A program made the translations under genes and the position numbers. Shown here piece after piece: positions 7,457-15,914 of a stretch of DNA of 64,000 nt. This DNA comes from Calidihabitans tengchongensis (GTDB lineage Bacteria > Sysuimicrobiota > Sysuimicrobiia > Sysuimicrobiales > Kaftiobacteriaceae). The DNA lies in NCBI GenBank assembly GCA_031459615.1, contig JAVKIE010000001.1:1-64000 (forward strand), read 5' to 3'. The notes below the pieces were generated by a model. That model was not told where the DNA came from. It saw only the letters and a list, made by a program, of their open reading frames with translations, and did no database searches. Each line of letters starts with the position of its first letter. Positions within the stretch are counted from its first letter, which is position 1.

Positions 7457-8221
7457 TCAGATTTTCAGATCGACGATCGCCGACACGCCTACCCCGGGCA
7501 CGCGGCGGACCTGTTTCCAGGGCTCCAGGCTGTCCACCGGGACCAGGGCCCGCACCGAGAACGTCCCCTGGAAGTTGCCATCCAGCGCCGCCACCGCCTG
7601 GACCCGCGCCACGGCGTCCGCGGCGCCGGCCACCTGGGCCGCGCCGATGGTGGCGTTGCCCGGCGCGTTGATGCCGATGGACACGCTGAGGATGGGGACC
7701 ACCTTGGTCGTCTGACGGGTCTGGGCGTCCCGGGCCTGCAGCATCTCGTTGATGAAGGTGTTCAGTGCCGGCGCGAACGCCCGTACGGCCATGCCGACCC
7801 CGATCACCTTGATCAGGCTCGCCGCACTGGCCCCGGACGGCGAGTCCCCCGAAGGGGCGGGCGGGGCAACCGGGCCGGAGGGGGAGGCCGAATGGCCCAG
7901 CACCTTGATCTTGCGGGCCAGGATGGTGCGGGTCGCCAGGACCGTCCCCTTGACCTCCACGATGTCTCCCGGCGCCAGCCGGTAGCGCCCCCCGTCCCGG
8001 TCCTTCTCCCGCTCCACCTCCACGTCCCGATGCAGGAACGCCGACCAGACGAGGTCGGTGGCGAACTCGCGGAAGCGGAAGGCCCCGTCGGCCGCGTTGA
8101 CGCTGAGCACGATGCCCAGCACCTCGGCGCTGCGGCTGTCGGCCCGGGCCACAGTCAGCCCGGCCGTCGCCAGCGCGGCGGCCGCCACCAGCGCGACTGC
8201 CCCACGGCGCAGATGCGGCAT
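7457..8221 (-). CDS. Secreted protein, DUF5666-like N-terminal part
   Basis: 254 residues from ATG 8221. A signal peptide is clear (RRGAVALVAAAALATAGLTV, cleavage near ARA-DS). Residues 30-100 hold two beta-rich stretches (SAEVLGIVLSVNAADGAFRF and PGDIVEVKGTVLATRTILARKI) like the OB-fold DUF5666. A Pro/Ser/Gly linker follows, then about 130 residues with VVPILSVSIGINAPGNATIG and VQAVAALDGNFQGTFSVRALVP that I do not recognise. Exported, probably anchored to nothing. Its stop codon lies in a partial copy of the GGGGTCAGA repeat (7453-7461). Confidence 0.6.
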   Translation of the reverse strand: MPHLRRGAVALVAAAALATAGLTVARADSRSAEVLGIVLSVNAADGAFRFREFATDLVWSAFLHRDVEVEREKDRDGGRYRLAPGDIVEVKGTVLATRTILARKIKVLGHSASPSGPVAPPAPSGDSPSGASAASLIKVIGVGMAVRAFAPALNTFINEMLQARDAQTRQTTKVVPILSVSIGINAPGNATIGAAQVAGAADAVARVQAVAALDGNFQGTFSVRALVPVDSLEPWKQVRRVPGVGVSAIVDLKI

Positions 8222-8314
8222 GGTCGTACCTCCAGACGCCCGGTCGTTCACGCATCCCCGACATTCCCGCACCGGGGGCGCGCCAGACCCACGCCCCGGA
8301 TGCGGGGCGCGGTC

Positions 8315-9646
8315 TCAGAGGCTCAGGGTGGGGCTGTGGGCAAAACCCAGGATGTTTTCGCACCACCGGGCCACCGCCAGCAGACGGCCGTCGGCGTGCG
8401 GCCCGGCCACCAGCTGGATGGCCACGGGCAGGCCCCCGCCCAGCAGGCCGCTGGGGACCGCGATGGCGGGAAACCCCCCGAACGACCACGGGGCGTTCAG
8501 CACCGGGTCACCCGTGGTGCCCTCGGTGAGGGGCGGGGCCGGCGTCGAGGCCGCCGGCAGCAGCAGGGCATCGTAGCGGGACAGGATCGGTAGCATCTCC
8601 TGGCGGAAGCGCTGCCGGGTGTGTTCGGCGTCCACGAACTCCACGCCGGTGATCTGCAGCCCGGTCTCGACCAGATCCCGGATGCGGGGCGGGTACTGGG
8701 CGGCATGCTGCGCAAACCAGGCGCGGTGGTACGCGGCGGCTTCCACCGCCAGCACCCGCCGCCCGGAGGCATCGATCTCGCGGCTGGAGGGCGGGAGGGC
8801 GATGTCGTCCACCCGGGCACCGGCGCGCGCGAGGGTGTCGGCCGCCGATCGGAAGTGGCGGAGTACATCCGGCGCGGCCACCTCCTCGACGAATGCGCGG
8901 GGGATGCCCAGCCGCGGCGACGCCGCCTCGGCCCCGGCCTGCGGGGGTGGGGGCGTCTCGGCCAGGGCCGCGAACGCCGCCGCCACGTCGTCCACGCTGC
9001 GGGCAAAGATGCCCAGGTGGTCCAGGCTCCACGACAGGGGCGTGACGCCCTCCAGGCTGACGGCCCCGTAGGTGCCCTTCAGGCCCACGATGCCGCAGTA
9101 GCTGGCCGGCCGCAGCGTGGACCCGATGGTCTGGGTGCCCAGGGCGAGGGGCACCATGCGGGCGGCCACCGCCGCCGCCGACCCGCTGGACGAGCCGCCG
9201 GGGGTGTGGTCCAGGTTCCAGGGGTTGCGGGTGGGGGCGGGGTCCGCGTAGGCGAACGGCGTTGTGGCCGTCTTGCCCACGATCACCGCTCCCGCCGCCC
9301 GCAGCCGCGCCACGCAGGCGGCGTCGCGCTCGGGCCGACGGTGGGCAAACGGAGGCGCCCCCGAGGTGGTGGTCAGGCCGGCCACGTCGATGATGTCCTT
9401 GACGCCCACCGGCACGCCGTGCAGCGGGCCCCGCAGACGGCCCGCCCGCGCCTCCTGGTCCAGCTGCCGGGCGGCCGCCCGCGCCCCGGCGGCGTCCACC
9501 ACGACCCAGGCCTGCAGGGAGGAGTCCAGCCGCGCGATGCGGTCCAGGCACGCCTCCACCACCTCGGACGCCGAGACCTCTCCGGCGCGCACCGCCGCGG
9601 CCAGCCGGGTAGCGGTAAGCAGGTGGGGGGCGGTCACGGCACCCAC
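8315..9646 (-). CDS. Amidase, amidase-signature family
   Basis: 443 residues, normal length. The Ser-cisSer-Lys triad is visible: Lys83 in GVPVGVKDIID, cis-Ser in GGSSSGSAAAV near 153, and the nucleophile Ser176 in TQTIGSTLRPASYCGIVG. Substrates of this family range from carboxamides to misacylated tRNA; with no gatB or gatC nearby, a catabolic amidase is more likely. It overlaps the end-to-start junction with pobA by 13 nt, so the two are cotranscribed; it might release an aromatic acid from its amide before PobA acts (inference). Confidence 0.9.
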   Translation of the reverse strand: MGAVTAPHLLTATRLAAAVRAGEVSASEVVEACLDRIARLDSSLQAWVVVDAAGARAAARQLDQEARAGRLRGPLHGVPVGVKDIIDVAGLTTTSGAPPFAHRRPERDAACVARLRAAGAVIVGKTATTPFAYADPAPTRNPWNLDHTPGGSSSGSAAAVAARMVPLALGTQTIGSTLRPASYCGIVGLKGTYGAVSLEGVTPLSWSLDHLGIFARSVDDVAAAFAALAETPPPPQAGAEAASPRLGIPRAFVEEVAAPDVLRHFRSAADTLARAGARVDDIALPPSSREIDASGRRVLAVEAAAYHRAWFAQHAAQYPPRIRDLVETGLQITGVEFVDAEHTRQRFRQEMLPILSRYDALLLPAASTPAPPLTEGTTGDPVLNAPWSFGGFPAIAVPSGLLGGGLPVAIQLVAGPHADGRLLAVARWCENILGFAHSPTLSL

Positions 9647-10833
9647 TCCACGTACAGGCCGCTGGTGTGCATCCCCACGTAGTGCTCGGCCAAGTAGCGG
9701 GACAGGGTCGGGTGCGACGTCACCTGGTGCAGCTGGGCCTGTCGGAGGCGGGTGGCGAACGGGTCATCCACCGTGTGCATCAGCACGGTCATCCACCAGG
9801 CGAAGTGCTCTCCCTGCCACACGTGCCGCAGGCAGGTCTCCGAGTATGTGGCCAGCAGGTCCGCACTGCCGTCCCGGTAGTACCGTCCCAGGGCCCGCGC
9901 CAGGACCACCACGTCCGCCACCGCGAGGTTCAGCCCCTTGGCCCCGGTGGCGGGCACGATGTGGGCGGCGTCCCCGGCCAGGAACAGGCGGCCGTACTGC
10001 ATCGGCTCCACCACGAAACTGCGCATCTGAGTGATCCCCCGCTCGAGGATGGGCCCGGGCTCGACCGTGGCCGCGCGGCCGACCCGCCGCTGTAGTTCCC
10101 GCCAGATGCGCTCGTCGGGCCAGTTCTCCAGCCGGTCGTCCGGGGCCACCTGCAGGTAGTTGCGGGCCAGGGTGGGCGAGCGCATGCTGAACAGCGCGAA
10201 GCCTTCCGGGCTGGGACTGTAGATCAGCTCCTGGTGGGCCGGTCGGGTGCGGGCCAGGATCCCCAGCCACGCCAGGGGGTAGTCCCGCGCGAACACCGTG
10301 AGCGCGCCCGCCGGCACCGCCTCCCGGCAGATGCCGTGGAAGCCGTCGCAGCCGGCGACAAAGTCGCAGGCGAGCCGCCGGACCTCTCCGCCGGCGCGGT
10401 AGACGATCGCCGGGCGGGGAGAGTCGACCTCCTGCAGGGACACCGCTTCGGCCTCGAAGGCCACCGTCCCGCCCGACGCCAGGCGGGCGGCGATGAGATC
10501 TTTGACCACCTCCTGCTGTCCGTAGACGGTGATGGTGTGGCCGCCGGTGAGGGCGGGAAAGTCCACGCGGTGGAGCGCTCCGTTCAGGGCGATGGCGATG
10601 CCGCCGTGGCGGAGGCCCTCCCGCCGTAGCCGCTCGGCCACACCCACTCGCTCCAGGATCTGCCGGGTGCCGTCCTCCAGCACGCCGGCGCGGATGCGCT
10701 GCTCCACGTAGGCGCGGCTGCGCGCCTCCAGCACCACGCTGGCAATCCCCTGGCGGGCCAGCAGGTGCGATAGCAGCAACCCGGCGGGTCCCGCGCCGAC
10801 GATCCCCACCTGCGTCCGGTCCGGTATCTCCAC
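9634..10833 (-). CDS. pobA: 4-hydroxybenzoate 3-monooxygenase
   Basis: About 399 residues from GTG 10833; the frame is open back to 10890, but those codons precede the FAD domain. Oxidises 4-hydroxybenzoate to protocatechuate with NADPH and O2. The Rossmann motif VGIVGAGPAGLLLSHLL is near the start, RAGVLEDGTRQIL and GQQEVVKDLIAARL follow, CDGFHGICR is the family DG motif region, and FLAGDAAHIVPATGAKGLNL is the GD motif that binds the FAD ribityl chain. First gene of a two-gene operon with the amidase, divergent from the ABC importer. Confidence 0.9.
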   Translation of the reverse strand: MEIPDRTQVGIVGAGPAGLLLSHLLARQGIASVVLEARSRAYVEQRIRAGVLEDGTRQILERVGVAERLRREGLRHGGIAIALNGALHRVDFPALTGGHTITVYGQQEVVKDLIAARLASGGTVAFEAEAVSLQEVDSPRPAIVYRAGGEVRRLACDFVAGCDGFHGICREAVPAGALTVFARDYPLAWLGILARTRPAHQELIYSPSPEGFALFSMRSPTLARNYLQVAPDDRLENWPDERIWRELQRRVGRAATVEPGPILERGITQMRSFVVEPMQYGRLFLAGDAAHIVPATGAKGLNLAVADVVVLARALGRYYRDGSADLLATYSETCLRHVWQGEHFAWWMTVLMHTVDDPFATRLRQAQLHQVTSHPTLSRYLAEHYVGMHTSGLYVEWVP

Positions 10834-10985
10834 GGCGCCTGCGGCATCCCGGGGCCAGTGTGCCCCGGGATGCCTTGATGATACCACCACCCCCGCCCGC
10901 CGCAGCAGGGCCCGCGCCGGGACAGGGAGCCGGCCGGCAGGGGAGAAAAAACAGTTTCAACAACCCTCGGGGCGGGAGGTGGGCC

Positions 10986-12185
10986 GTGAGAGGCTGCGCG
11001 GTGGTCCTGGCGGCAGGCGTGGTGCTGTCGGTCCTGTCCGGTGCCGGGGTGGCGGCCCCGGCCGATGTGGTCCGGCTGGGAGCGGTGGTCCCGCTGACGG
11101 GCCGGTTTGCCTCAGGCGGGGCCCAGGTGCGGGCCGGCTACGAGATCGCGGTGGAGGACCTCAACGCCGCGGGCGGCCTCGCCGTGGGCGGGCGGCGGCT
11201 GCGGGTGGAGCTCGTGGTCCTGGACGACGAGTCCGACCCCACCAAGACCGTCAGCCGGATGGACACCCTGGCCCAGCAGGCCATCGCCGTCTACCTGGGC
11301 GGGTTCGGTAGCGACCTGCACGCGGCGGCGGCGGCCGTGGCCGAGAAGAACCGCATTCCCTACTGCGGGGTGGCCTTCGCCCTGTGGAGTATCCACCAGC
11401 GGGGGTTCCGGTACCTGTTCAGCCCGTTTCCCAAGTCGCCCGAGCTGGCCATCGAGACCTACCGCATGCTCAACGCGTATGTGCCGGCCGACCGGCGGCC
11501 GCGCCGGGTGGCCATCTTTGCGGAGCGGACCGACTGGGGCCGGGAGATGGCGTCCCTGTGGCTGACCCGGTCCACCGAGTTCGGCTATGAGGTGGTGTTC
11601 CGGGGCGAGTACACCGTGGGGACCCGGGACATGAGCGACATCATCCTGCGCGCCAAGGCCGCCGGGGCGGAGCTGGTCCTGTCCGTGCCCACCCCGCCCG
11701 ACGGCCTCACCCTGATCCGGCAGATGAAGGAGCTGGACTACGCGCCCCGGGCCTACGTCACCATCCGCGCCGCCGACGCGGTGGCCTGGACCCAGAACCT
11801 GGGCCGCGACGGGGACTACGCCCTGCTGATGCCCGGCTGGCACCACGCGGTGCGGTTCCCCGGAGCCGCCGAGCTGAACGCCAAGCACCAGCAGCGCCTG
11901 GGCCGTCCGGCCGACGTGCTGGTGGGGCCCGGGTACGCCTGCGTGCAGGTGGTGGCCGACGCCATCCAGCGGGCGGGGTCGCTGGAGCCCAAGCGCATCC
12001 GCGACGCCCTGGCGGCCACCAACCTCCAGACGGTGGTCGGGCGGGTCCGGTTCCGTGCCGACGGGACCAGCCCCGTTCCGGTGGTCGTCGTCCAGTGGCA
12101 GAACGGCCGCCAGGAGCTGGTGTGGCCCCGGGAGTTCGCCACCGCTCCGCTGGCCTATCCGGCCCTGCCCTGGCAGAGGCGGTAG
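10986..12185 (+). CDS. ABC transporter substrate-binding protein, LivK-like
   Basis: 399 residues from GTG 10986, which follows GGGAGGTGGG; the open frame reaches back to 10860 but would bury the signal peptide. Residues 1-24 (VVLAAGVVLSVLSGAGVAA) are a signal peptide with no lipobox Cys. The mature part begins VVRLGAVVPLTGRFASGGAQ, the typical opening of Peripla_BP_6 proteins. It binds the ligand outside the membrane and passes it to LivH/LivM. Given the flanking pobA and dioxygenase, an aromatic acid is a likely ligand, as known for LivK-like binders in benzoate-type clusters (inference). Confidence 0.9.
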   Translation: MRGCAVVLAAGVVLSVLSGAGVAAPADVVRLGAVVPLTGRFASGGAQVRAGYEIAVEDLNAAGGLAVGGRRLRVELVVLDDESDPTKTVSRMDTLAQQAIAVYLGGFGSDLHAAAAAVAEKNRIPYCGVAFALWSIHQRGFRYLFSPFPKSPELAIETYRMLNAYVPADRRPRRVAIFAERTDWGREMASLWLTRSTEFGYEVVFRGEYTVGTRDMSDIILRAKAAGAELVLSVPTPPDGLTLIRQMKELDYAPRAYVTIRAADAVAWTQNLGRDGDYALLMPGWHHAVRFPGAAELNAKHQQRLGRPADVLVGPGYACVQVVADAIQRAGSLEPKRIRDALAATNLQTVVGRVRFRADGTSPVPVVVVQWQNGRQELVWPREFATAPLAYPALPWQRR

Positions 12186-12196
12186 ATCCTGCCCCG

Positions 12197-12913
12197 ATGC
12201 TGGACGTCCGCGGTCTGTGGAAGGCCTTCGGCGGCGTCGTGGCCGTCCGGGACCTGACGTTTGTGGTGCGGGAGGGGGAGATCGTCGGCCTGCTGGGACC
12301 CAACGGGTCGGGCAAGACCACGGTGTTCAACCTGGTGACGGGCCTGATCGCCGCCGACCGGGGCGAGATCTGGTTCGCGGGGACCCCCATCGCCGGCCTG
12401 CCGGCCCACCGCCGCGCGTCGCTGGGCATCGCGCGCACCTTCCAGCTGGTCCGGACGCTGGGCCGCCTGTCGGTGCGGGACAACGTGGCCGTGGCCCGCA
12501 TGTGGGGCACGGGCCGGCAGCGGTCGCCGGACCGGGCCCGGGCGGACGCCGACGAACTGCTGGCCCGGGTGGGCCTGGCCGGACACGCCGAGAAGCCGGC
12601 GGTCGCCCTGACCCTGGCGGAGCGCCGGCGCCTGGAGGTGGCGCGTGCTCTGGCGGCCGGCCCGCGGCTGCTGTTGCTGGACGAGCCCCTGGCCGGCCTG
12701 AGCGAGGAGGAGGTGGGCGCCGAGATCGCCCTGTTCCGGAGGCTGCGGGACGAGGGGATCACCCTGGTCCTGGTGGAGCACGCGGTGGCGGCGGTGCGGG
12801 CTTTGTGCGACCGCGTGGTCTTCCTCCACGCCGGGGAGAAGGTGGCCGAGGGCGCGCCCGACGACGTGCTGGCGCACCCCCGGGTGGTGGACGTCTACCT
12901 GGGAGACGGCTAG
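12197..12913 (+). CDS. livG: ABC transporter ATPase, LivG-like
   Basis: 238 residues. Walker A GPNGSGKTT near residue 34, the LivG-type GIARTFQLVRTLGRLSVRDNV stretch near 80, and Walker B LLLLDEPLAGLS near 159, followed by the H-loop in VLVEHAV. The ABC signature is altered: where LSGGQ is expected the sequence reads ALTLAERRRLEVARAL, lacking the usual SGGQ. It starts 11 nt after the binding protein gene ends and 3 nt before livF. Confidence 0.9.
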   Translation: MLDVRGLWKAFGGVVAVRDLTFVVREGEIVGLLGPNGSGKTTVFNLVTGLIAADRGEIWFAGTPIAGLPAHRRASLGIARTFQLVRTLGRLSVRDNVAVARMWGTGRQRSPDRARADADELLARVGLAGHAEKPAVALTLAERRRLEVARALAAGPRLLLLDEPLAGLSEEEVGAEIALFRRLRDEGITLVLVEHAVAAVRALCDRVVFLHAGEKVAEGAPDDVLAHPRVVDVYLGDG

Positions 12914-12916
12914 GAC

Positions 12917-13630
12917 GTGGCGGCCGTGCTGGACGTCCGTGCGCTGGAGGCGGCCCGGGGCGGCCAGCAGGTCCTGTGGGGCGTGAGCTGGCACGTCCGC
13001 GAGGGGGAAGTCGTCGGTGTGGTCGGTCCTAACGGCGCCGGCAAGAGCACCACCCTGCTGACGGTGGCCGGACTGCTGCGGCCGCTGGGCGGGGAGGTAT
13101 GGATGGCCGGCGAGCGGGTGGACGGCCTGTCCCCCGCGGCGGTGGTCGAGCGAGGTCTCGCGCTGGTGCCCGAGGGACGTCGCCTGTTCTCACGCATGTC
13201 GGTCCTGGACAACCTGTTGCTGGGCGGGTACACGGCCCGGGCGCGGGCGAGGCGGCGGCAGACTCTGGAGGAGGTCTTCGCCCTGTTTCCCGTCCTGTCG
13301 GCCAGGCGGTCTCAGCTGGCGGGGACGCTGTCGGGCGGAGAGCAGCAGATGCTGGCGTTCGGCCGGGCGCTGATGAGCCAGCCCCGCATTCTGCTGCTGG
13401 ACGAGCCGACGCTGGGGCTGGCTCCCGTGATCGCCGGCGTGGTCTTTGAGACCGTCCGCCGGATCGCCCGCACCGGGGTGGCGGTGGTGGTGGCCGAGCA
13501 GAGCCTGGTGCCGACGCTGCGCCATGTGGACCGGGGCTACGTGATGGCCCGCGGGCGCGTCCTGGCCGAGGGCGACTCCGCGGACCTGCTGTCGCGGGAC
13601 GAGGTCCGGCGCACCTACGTGGGGCGGTAG
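12917..13630 (+). CDS. livF: ABC transporter ATPase, LivF-like
   Basis: 237 residues from GTG 12917. Walker A GPNGAGKSTTLL, Q-loop region in LALVPEGRRLFSRMSVLDNL, intact signature TLSGGEQQMLAFGRAL and Walker B ILLLDEPTLGLAP. It pairs with LivG to power import. Its conserved segments resemble those in the pseudogene at 2066-2745, so that copy is a paralogue or a remnant of a second importer. Confidence 0.92.
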   Translation: MAAVLDVRALEAARGGQQVLWGVSWHVREGEVVGVVGPNGAGKSTTLLTVAGLLRPLGGEVWMAGERVDGLSPAAVVERGLALVPEGRRLFSRMSVLDNLLLGGYTARARARRRQTLEEVFALFPVLSARRSQLAGTLSGGEQQMLAFGRALMSQPRILLLDEPTLGLAPVIAGVVFETVRRIARTGVAVVVAEQSLVPTLRHVDRGYVMARGRVLAEGDSADLLSRDEVRRTYVGR

Positions 13631-13631
13631 C

Positions 13632-14507
13632 GTGGAGATCTGGCTGCAGAATGTGACTTTCGGCGCCCTGATCGGGGGTCTGTACGGCCTGGCGGCGGTC
13701 GGGCTGGCCCTGGTCTTCGGCGTCCTGCGGATGCTCAACGTGTCCCACGGCGAGCTGCTGATGCTGGGCGGGTACGGGACGGTCTGGCTGTTCACCCTGT
13801 GGGGGGTGGACCCGTTTGCCTCCGTCCTTCTCGTGGGCCCGGCGCTCTTCGCCGCGGGAGCGGTCCTGTATCGCGCGTTGTTCGCCCGGCTGGCCCGCCT
13901 GGCGGAGGAGTCCCGGATTCAGATGTCCATCCTGATCGGCTTCGGCCTGGCCCTGGCGCTGCACGCCGCCGCCATCCTGGCGTGGACGGCGGACGAGCGG
14001 GCGGTCACCGCGGGCTACGCCGGGATGGTGCTGCGCCTGGGGCCGCTGGTCGCCCCGGTGACCCGGCTGGCGGGGCTGGGGGTGGCGTGCGTGGCGCTGG
14101 CCGCCCTCCACCTGATCCTCCAGCGAACGGATCTGGGGCGGGCCATTCGGGCGACCGCCGAGGACTGGGAGGCGGCCTCCCTGATGGGCGTGCCCGTGGG
14201 GCGCGTCTACCGCACCGCGTTTGCCCTGGGCTGCGCTCTGGCCGGCGTGGCGGGGGCGCTGGTGGCCGTCTCGGATGCCGTCAGCCCCGCCATCGGCCTG
14301 AGCTGGACCCTGAAGGCCCTCATCGTGGTGGTCCTCGCCGGTCTGGGCAACATCTTCGGAACATTCATCGCGGGCGTGCTGCTGGGCGTGGCCGAGTCGG
14401 CGGCGGCGTTTGCCCTGGGGGGCGTCTTCCGGGAGGTGGTGGGGCTGGCGGTGTTCGTGGCCGTGCTGCTGGTGCGTCCCGAGGGGCTGTTCGGGCGGGG
14501 TGCGTGA
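13632..14507 (+). CDS. livH: ABC transporter permease, LivH-like
   Basis: 291 residues from GTG 13632. About eight membrane segments; the N-terminal pattern GGLYGLAAVGLALVFGVLRM followed by NVSHGELLMLGGY is the LivH hallmark, and TLKALIVVVLAGLGNIFGTFIAG precedes the last helices. It forms the channel with LivM. The gene begins 1 nt after the livF stop and overlaps livM by the last base of the stop codon. Confidence 0.92.
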   Translation: MEIWLQNVTFGALIGGLYGLAAVGLALVFGVLRMLNVSHGELLMLGGYGTVWLFTLWGVDPFASVLLVGPALFAAGAVLYRALFARLARLAEESRIQMSILIGFGLALALHAAAILAWTADERAVTAGYAGMVLRLGPLVAPVTRLAGLGVACVALAALHLILQRTDLGRAIRATAEDWEAASLMGVPVGRVYRTAFALGCALAGVAGALVAVSDAVSPAIGLSWTLKALIVVVLAGLGNIFGTFIAGVLLGVAESAAAFALGGVFREVVGLAVFVAVLLVRPEGLFGRGA

Positions 14508-15460
14508 TGGTCGCGGTGGCCGCGCTGGCAGCCGTCCTGGCGGCCCTTCCGCTGGTGGCGTCGCCGGCGGTCCTGACGTGGGTCTTCCTGGTGTCCCTGT
14601 CGGTGGCCCTGGGCCAGTCGTGGAATCTCCTGGCCGGATATGCCGGTCAGGTCAATCTGGGCCACGCCGCCTTCTTCGGCGTCGGGGCGCTGGCGACCCG
14701 GGCGCTGTGGGTGAGCGGCGTGCCGGTCCCGGCCGCGCTGGCCGGAGGGTGCCTGGCCGCGGCCGCCGCCGGAGCCCTAGTCGCCCTGCCGTCGCTGCGC
14801 CTGCGGGGGCCGTACTTCGCCATCGGCACGCTGGCCATCGCCGAGATCCTGCGGGTGGTGGCGGCGTCGGCCTGGCCCGAGGTCTCCGCCCTGCCGGCCC
14901 CCCTGATCGCCTCCTACCGGCTGCTGCCCCGCTACTACCTGGGGGTGGGGCTGGCGGCCGCCGTCACCGCGGTGGCGTGGGCGGTGGGGAGGTCGCGGCT
15001 GGGGATGGGACTGGCCGCAGTCCGGGAGGATGAGGACGTGGCGGCCAGCGTGGGGGTGGACCCGTTCCGCCTGAAGCTGGCCGCCGTCGTGCTCAGCGCC
15101 GCCTGCGCGGGGGCGGCCGGGGCGGTGTTCGGCTATTACCACCCCAGCTTCTACCCGCAGTTTGTGTTCAGTCCGGTGTGGACCTTCGACAGTCTGGTGA
15201 TCACCTATCTGGGCGGCGTGGGCACGGTTGCCGGGCCGGTGGTGGGGGCGGCGTTCTTCGTGGTGGTGCGGGAGGCCCTGGCGCTGTCGGTGACCGAGGC
15301 CCACCTGGTGGTGTTCGGCCTGCTGTTCATCCTGGTGGTGATGGCGGTGCCAGGCGGCCTGATGGAGATCGCGCGCCTCCTGCGCCGCCGCCTGGCCCGA
15401 CGCGCGCTGGCGCCATCCCCCCGGGCGCTGGACAGGGCGCCGGGGCAGGAGCGGGGATGA
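14507..15460 (+). CDS. livM: ABC transporter permease, LivM-like
   Basis: 317 residues from ATG 14507 in a TGATG junction with livH. LGQSWNLLAGYAGQVNLGHA and FFGVGALATRALW are the LivM signature; AAVREDEDVAASVGVDPFRLK and the later LVITYLGGVGTVAGPVVGAAF are family-typical. About ten membrane segments, then an Arg/Pro-rich tail. With this gene the importer set is complete (binding protein, two ATPases, two permeases). Confidence 0.92.
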   Translation: MVAVAALAAVLAALPLVASPAVLTWVFLVSLSVALGQSWNLLAGYAGQVNLGHAAFFGVGALATRALWVSGVPVPAALAGGCLAAAAAGALVALPSLRLRGPYFAIGTLAIAEILRVVAASAWPEVSALPAPLIASYRLLPRYYLGVGLAAAVTAVAWAVGRSRLGMGLAAVREDEDVAASVGVDPFRLKLAAVVLSAACAGAAGAVFGYYHPSFYPQFVFSPVWTFDSLVITYLGGVGTVAGPVVGAAFFVVVREALALSVTEAHLVVFGLLFILVVMAVPGGLMEIARLLRRRLARRALAPSPRALDRAPGQERG

Positions 15461-15479
15461 TGCCGGGGAGGAGGATGCG

Positions 15480-15914
15480 ATGTCGGAGGGCCTTCCGCCG
15501 CGCCGCATGACTGAGGAGGAACTGCAGCAGGTGCGGGCGGTCTACGCCGACCTGCTGGGGATGGTTCCGCCGCGCATCCAGGCCCGGACCGAACTGCTGG
15601 CGCGTGTGGATCCGCAGGGATTGCGGCTCCAGGAGCAGCTGCGGCAGCACTTCATGTATCCGGCCTGCCTGGACACCAAGACGGCGCAGCTGATGCTGTT
15701 CGGGATCCTGTTGTCCCACCTGCAGGACGCCGCCGGGCTGCACGCCCGGGCCGCCCGCCGGGCCGGTGCCACCTGGGAGGAGCTGGCGGCGGTGGTGGGG
15801 CTGGCGTTCTTGTTCCGGGGCCTGTCGGCGGCCAACTACGGGGCGCAGATCCTGATGGAGATGGCGCAGGCAGAAGGGACCCTGCCGGCGCCCGGGGAGG
15901 GGAGGATGCGATGA
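15480..15914 (+). CDS. Carboxymuconolactone decarboxylase-like protein
   Basis: 144 residues. The CMD core is HFMYPACLDTKTAQLMLFGI, LLSHLQDAAGLHARAARRAG and TWEELAAVVGLAFLFRG. The CxxC pair of AhpD peroxidases is absent, so it is more like the decarboxylase branch. It is transcribed after the importer (20-nt gap) and overlaps the dioxygenase gene by 4 nt (ATGA). A role in breaking down the ring-cleavage product is inferred from position. Confidence 0.75.
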   Translation: MSEGLPPRRMTEEELQQVRAVYADLLGMVPPRIQARTELLARVDPQGLRLQEQLRQHFMYPACLDTKTAQLMLFGILLSHLQDAAGLHARAARRAGATWEELAAVVGLAFLFRGLSAANYGAQILMEMAQAEGTLPAPGEGRMR

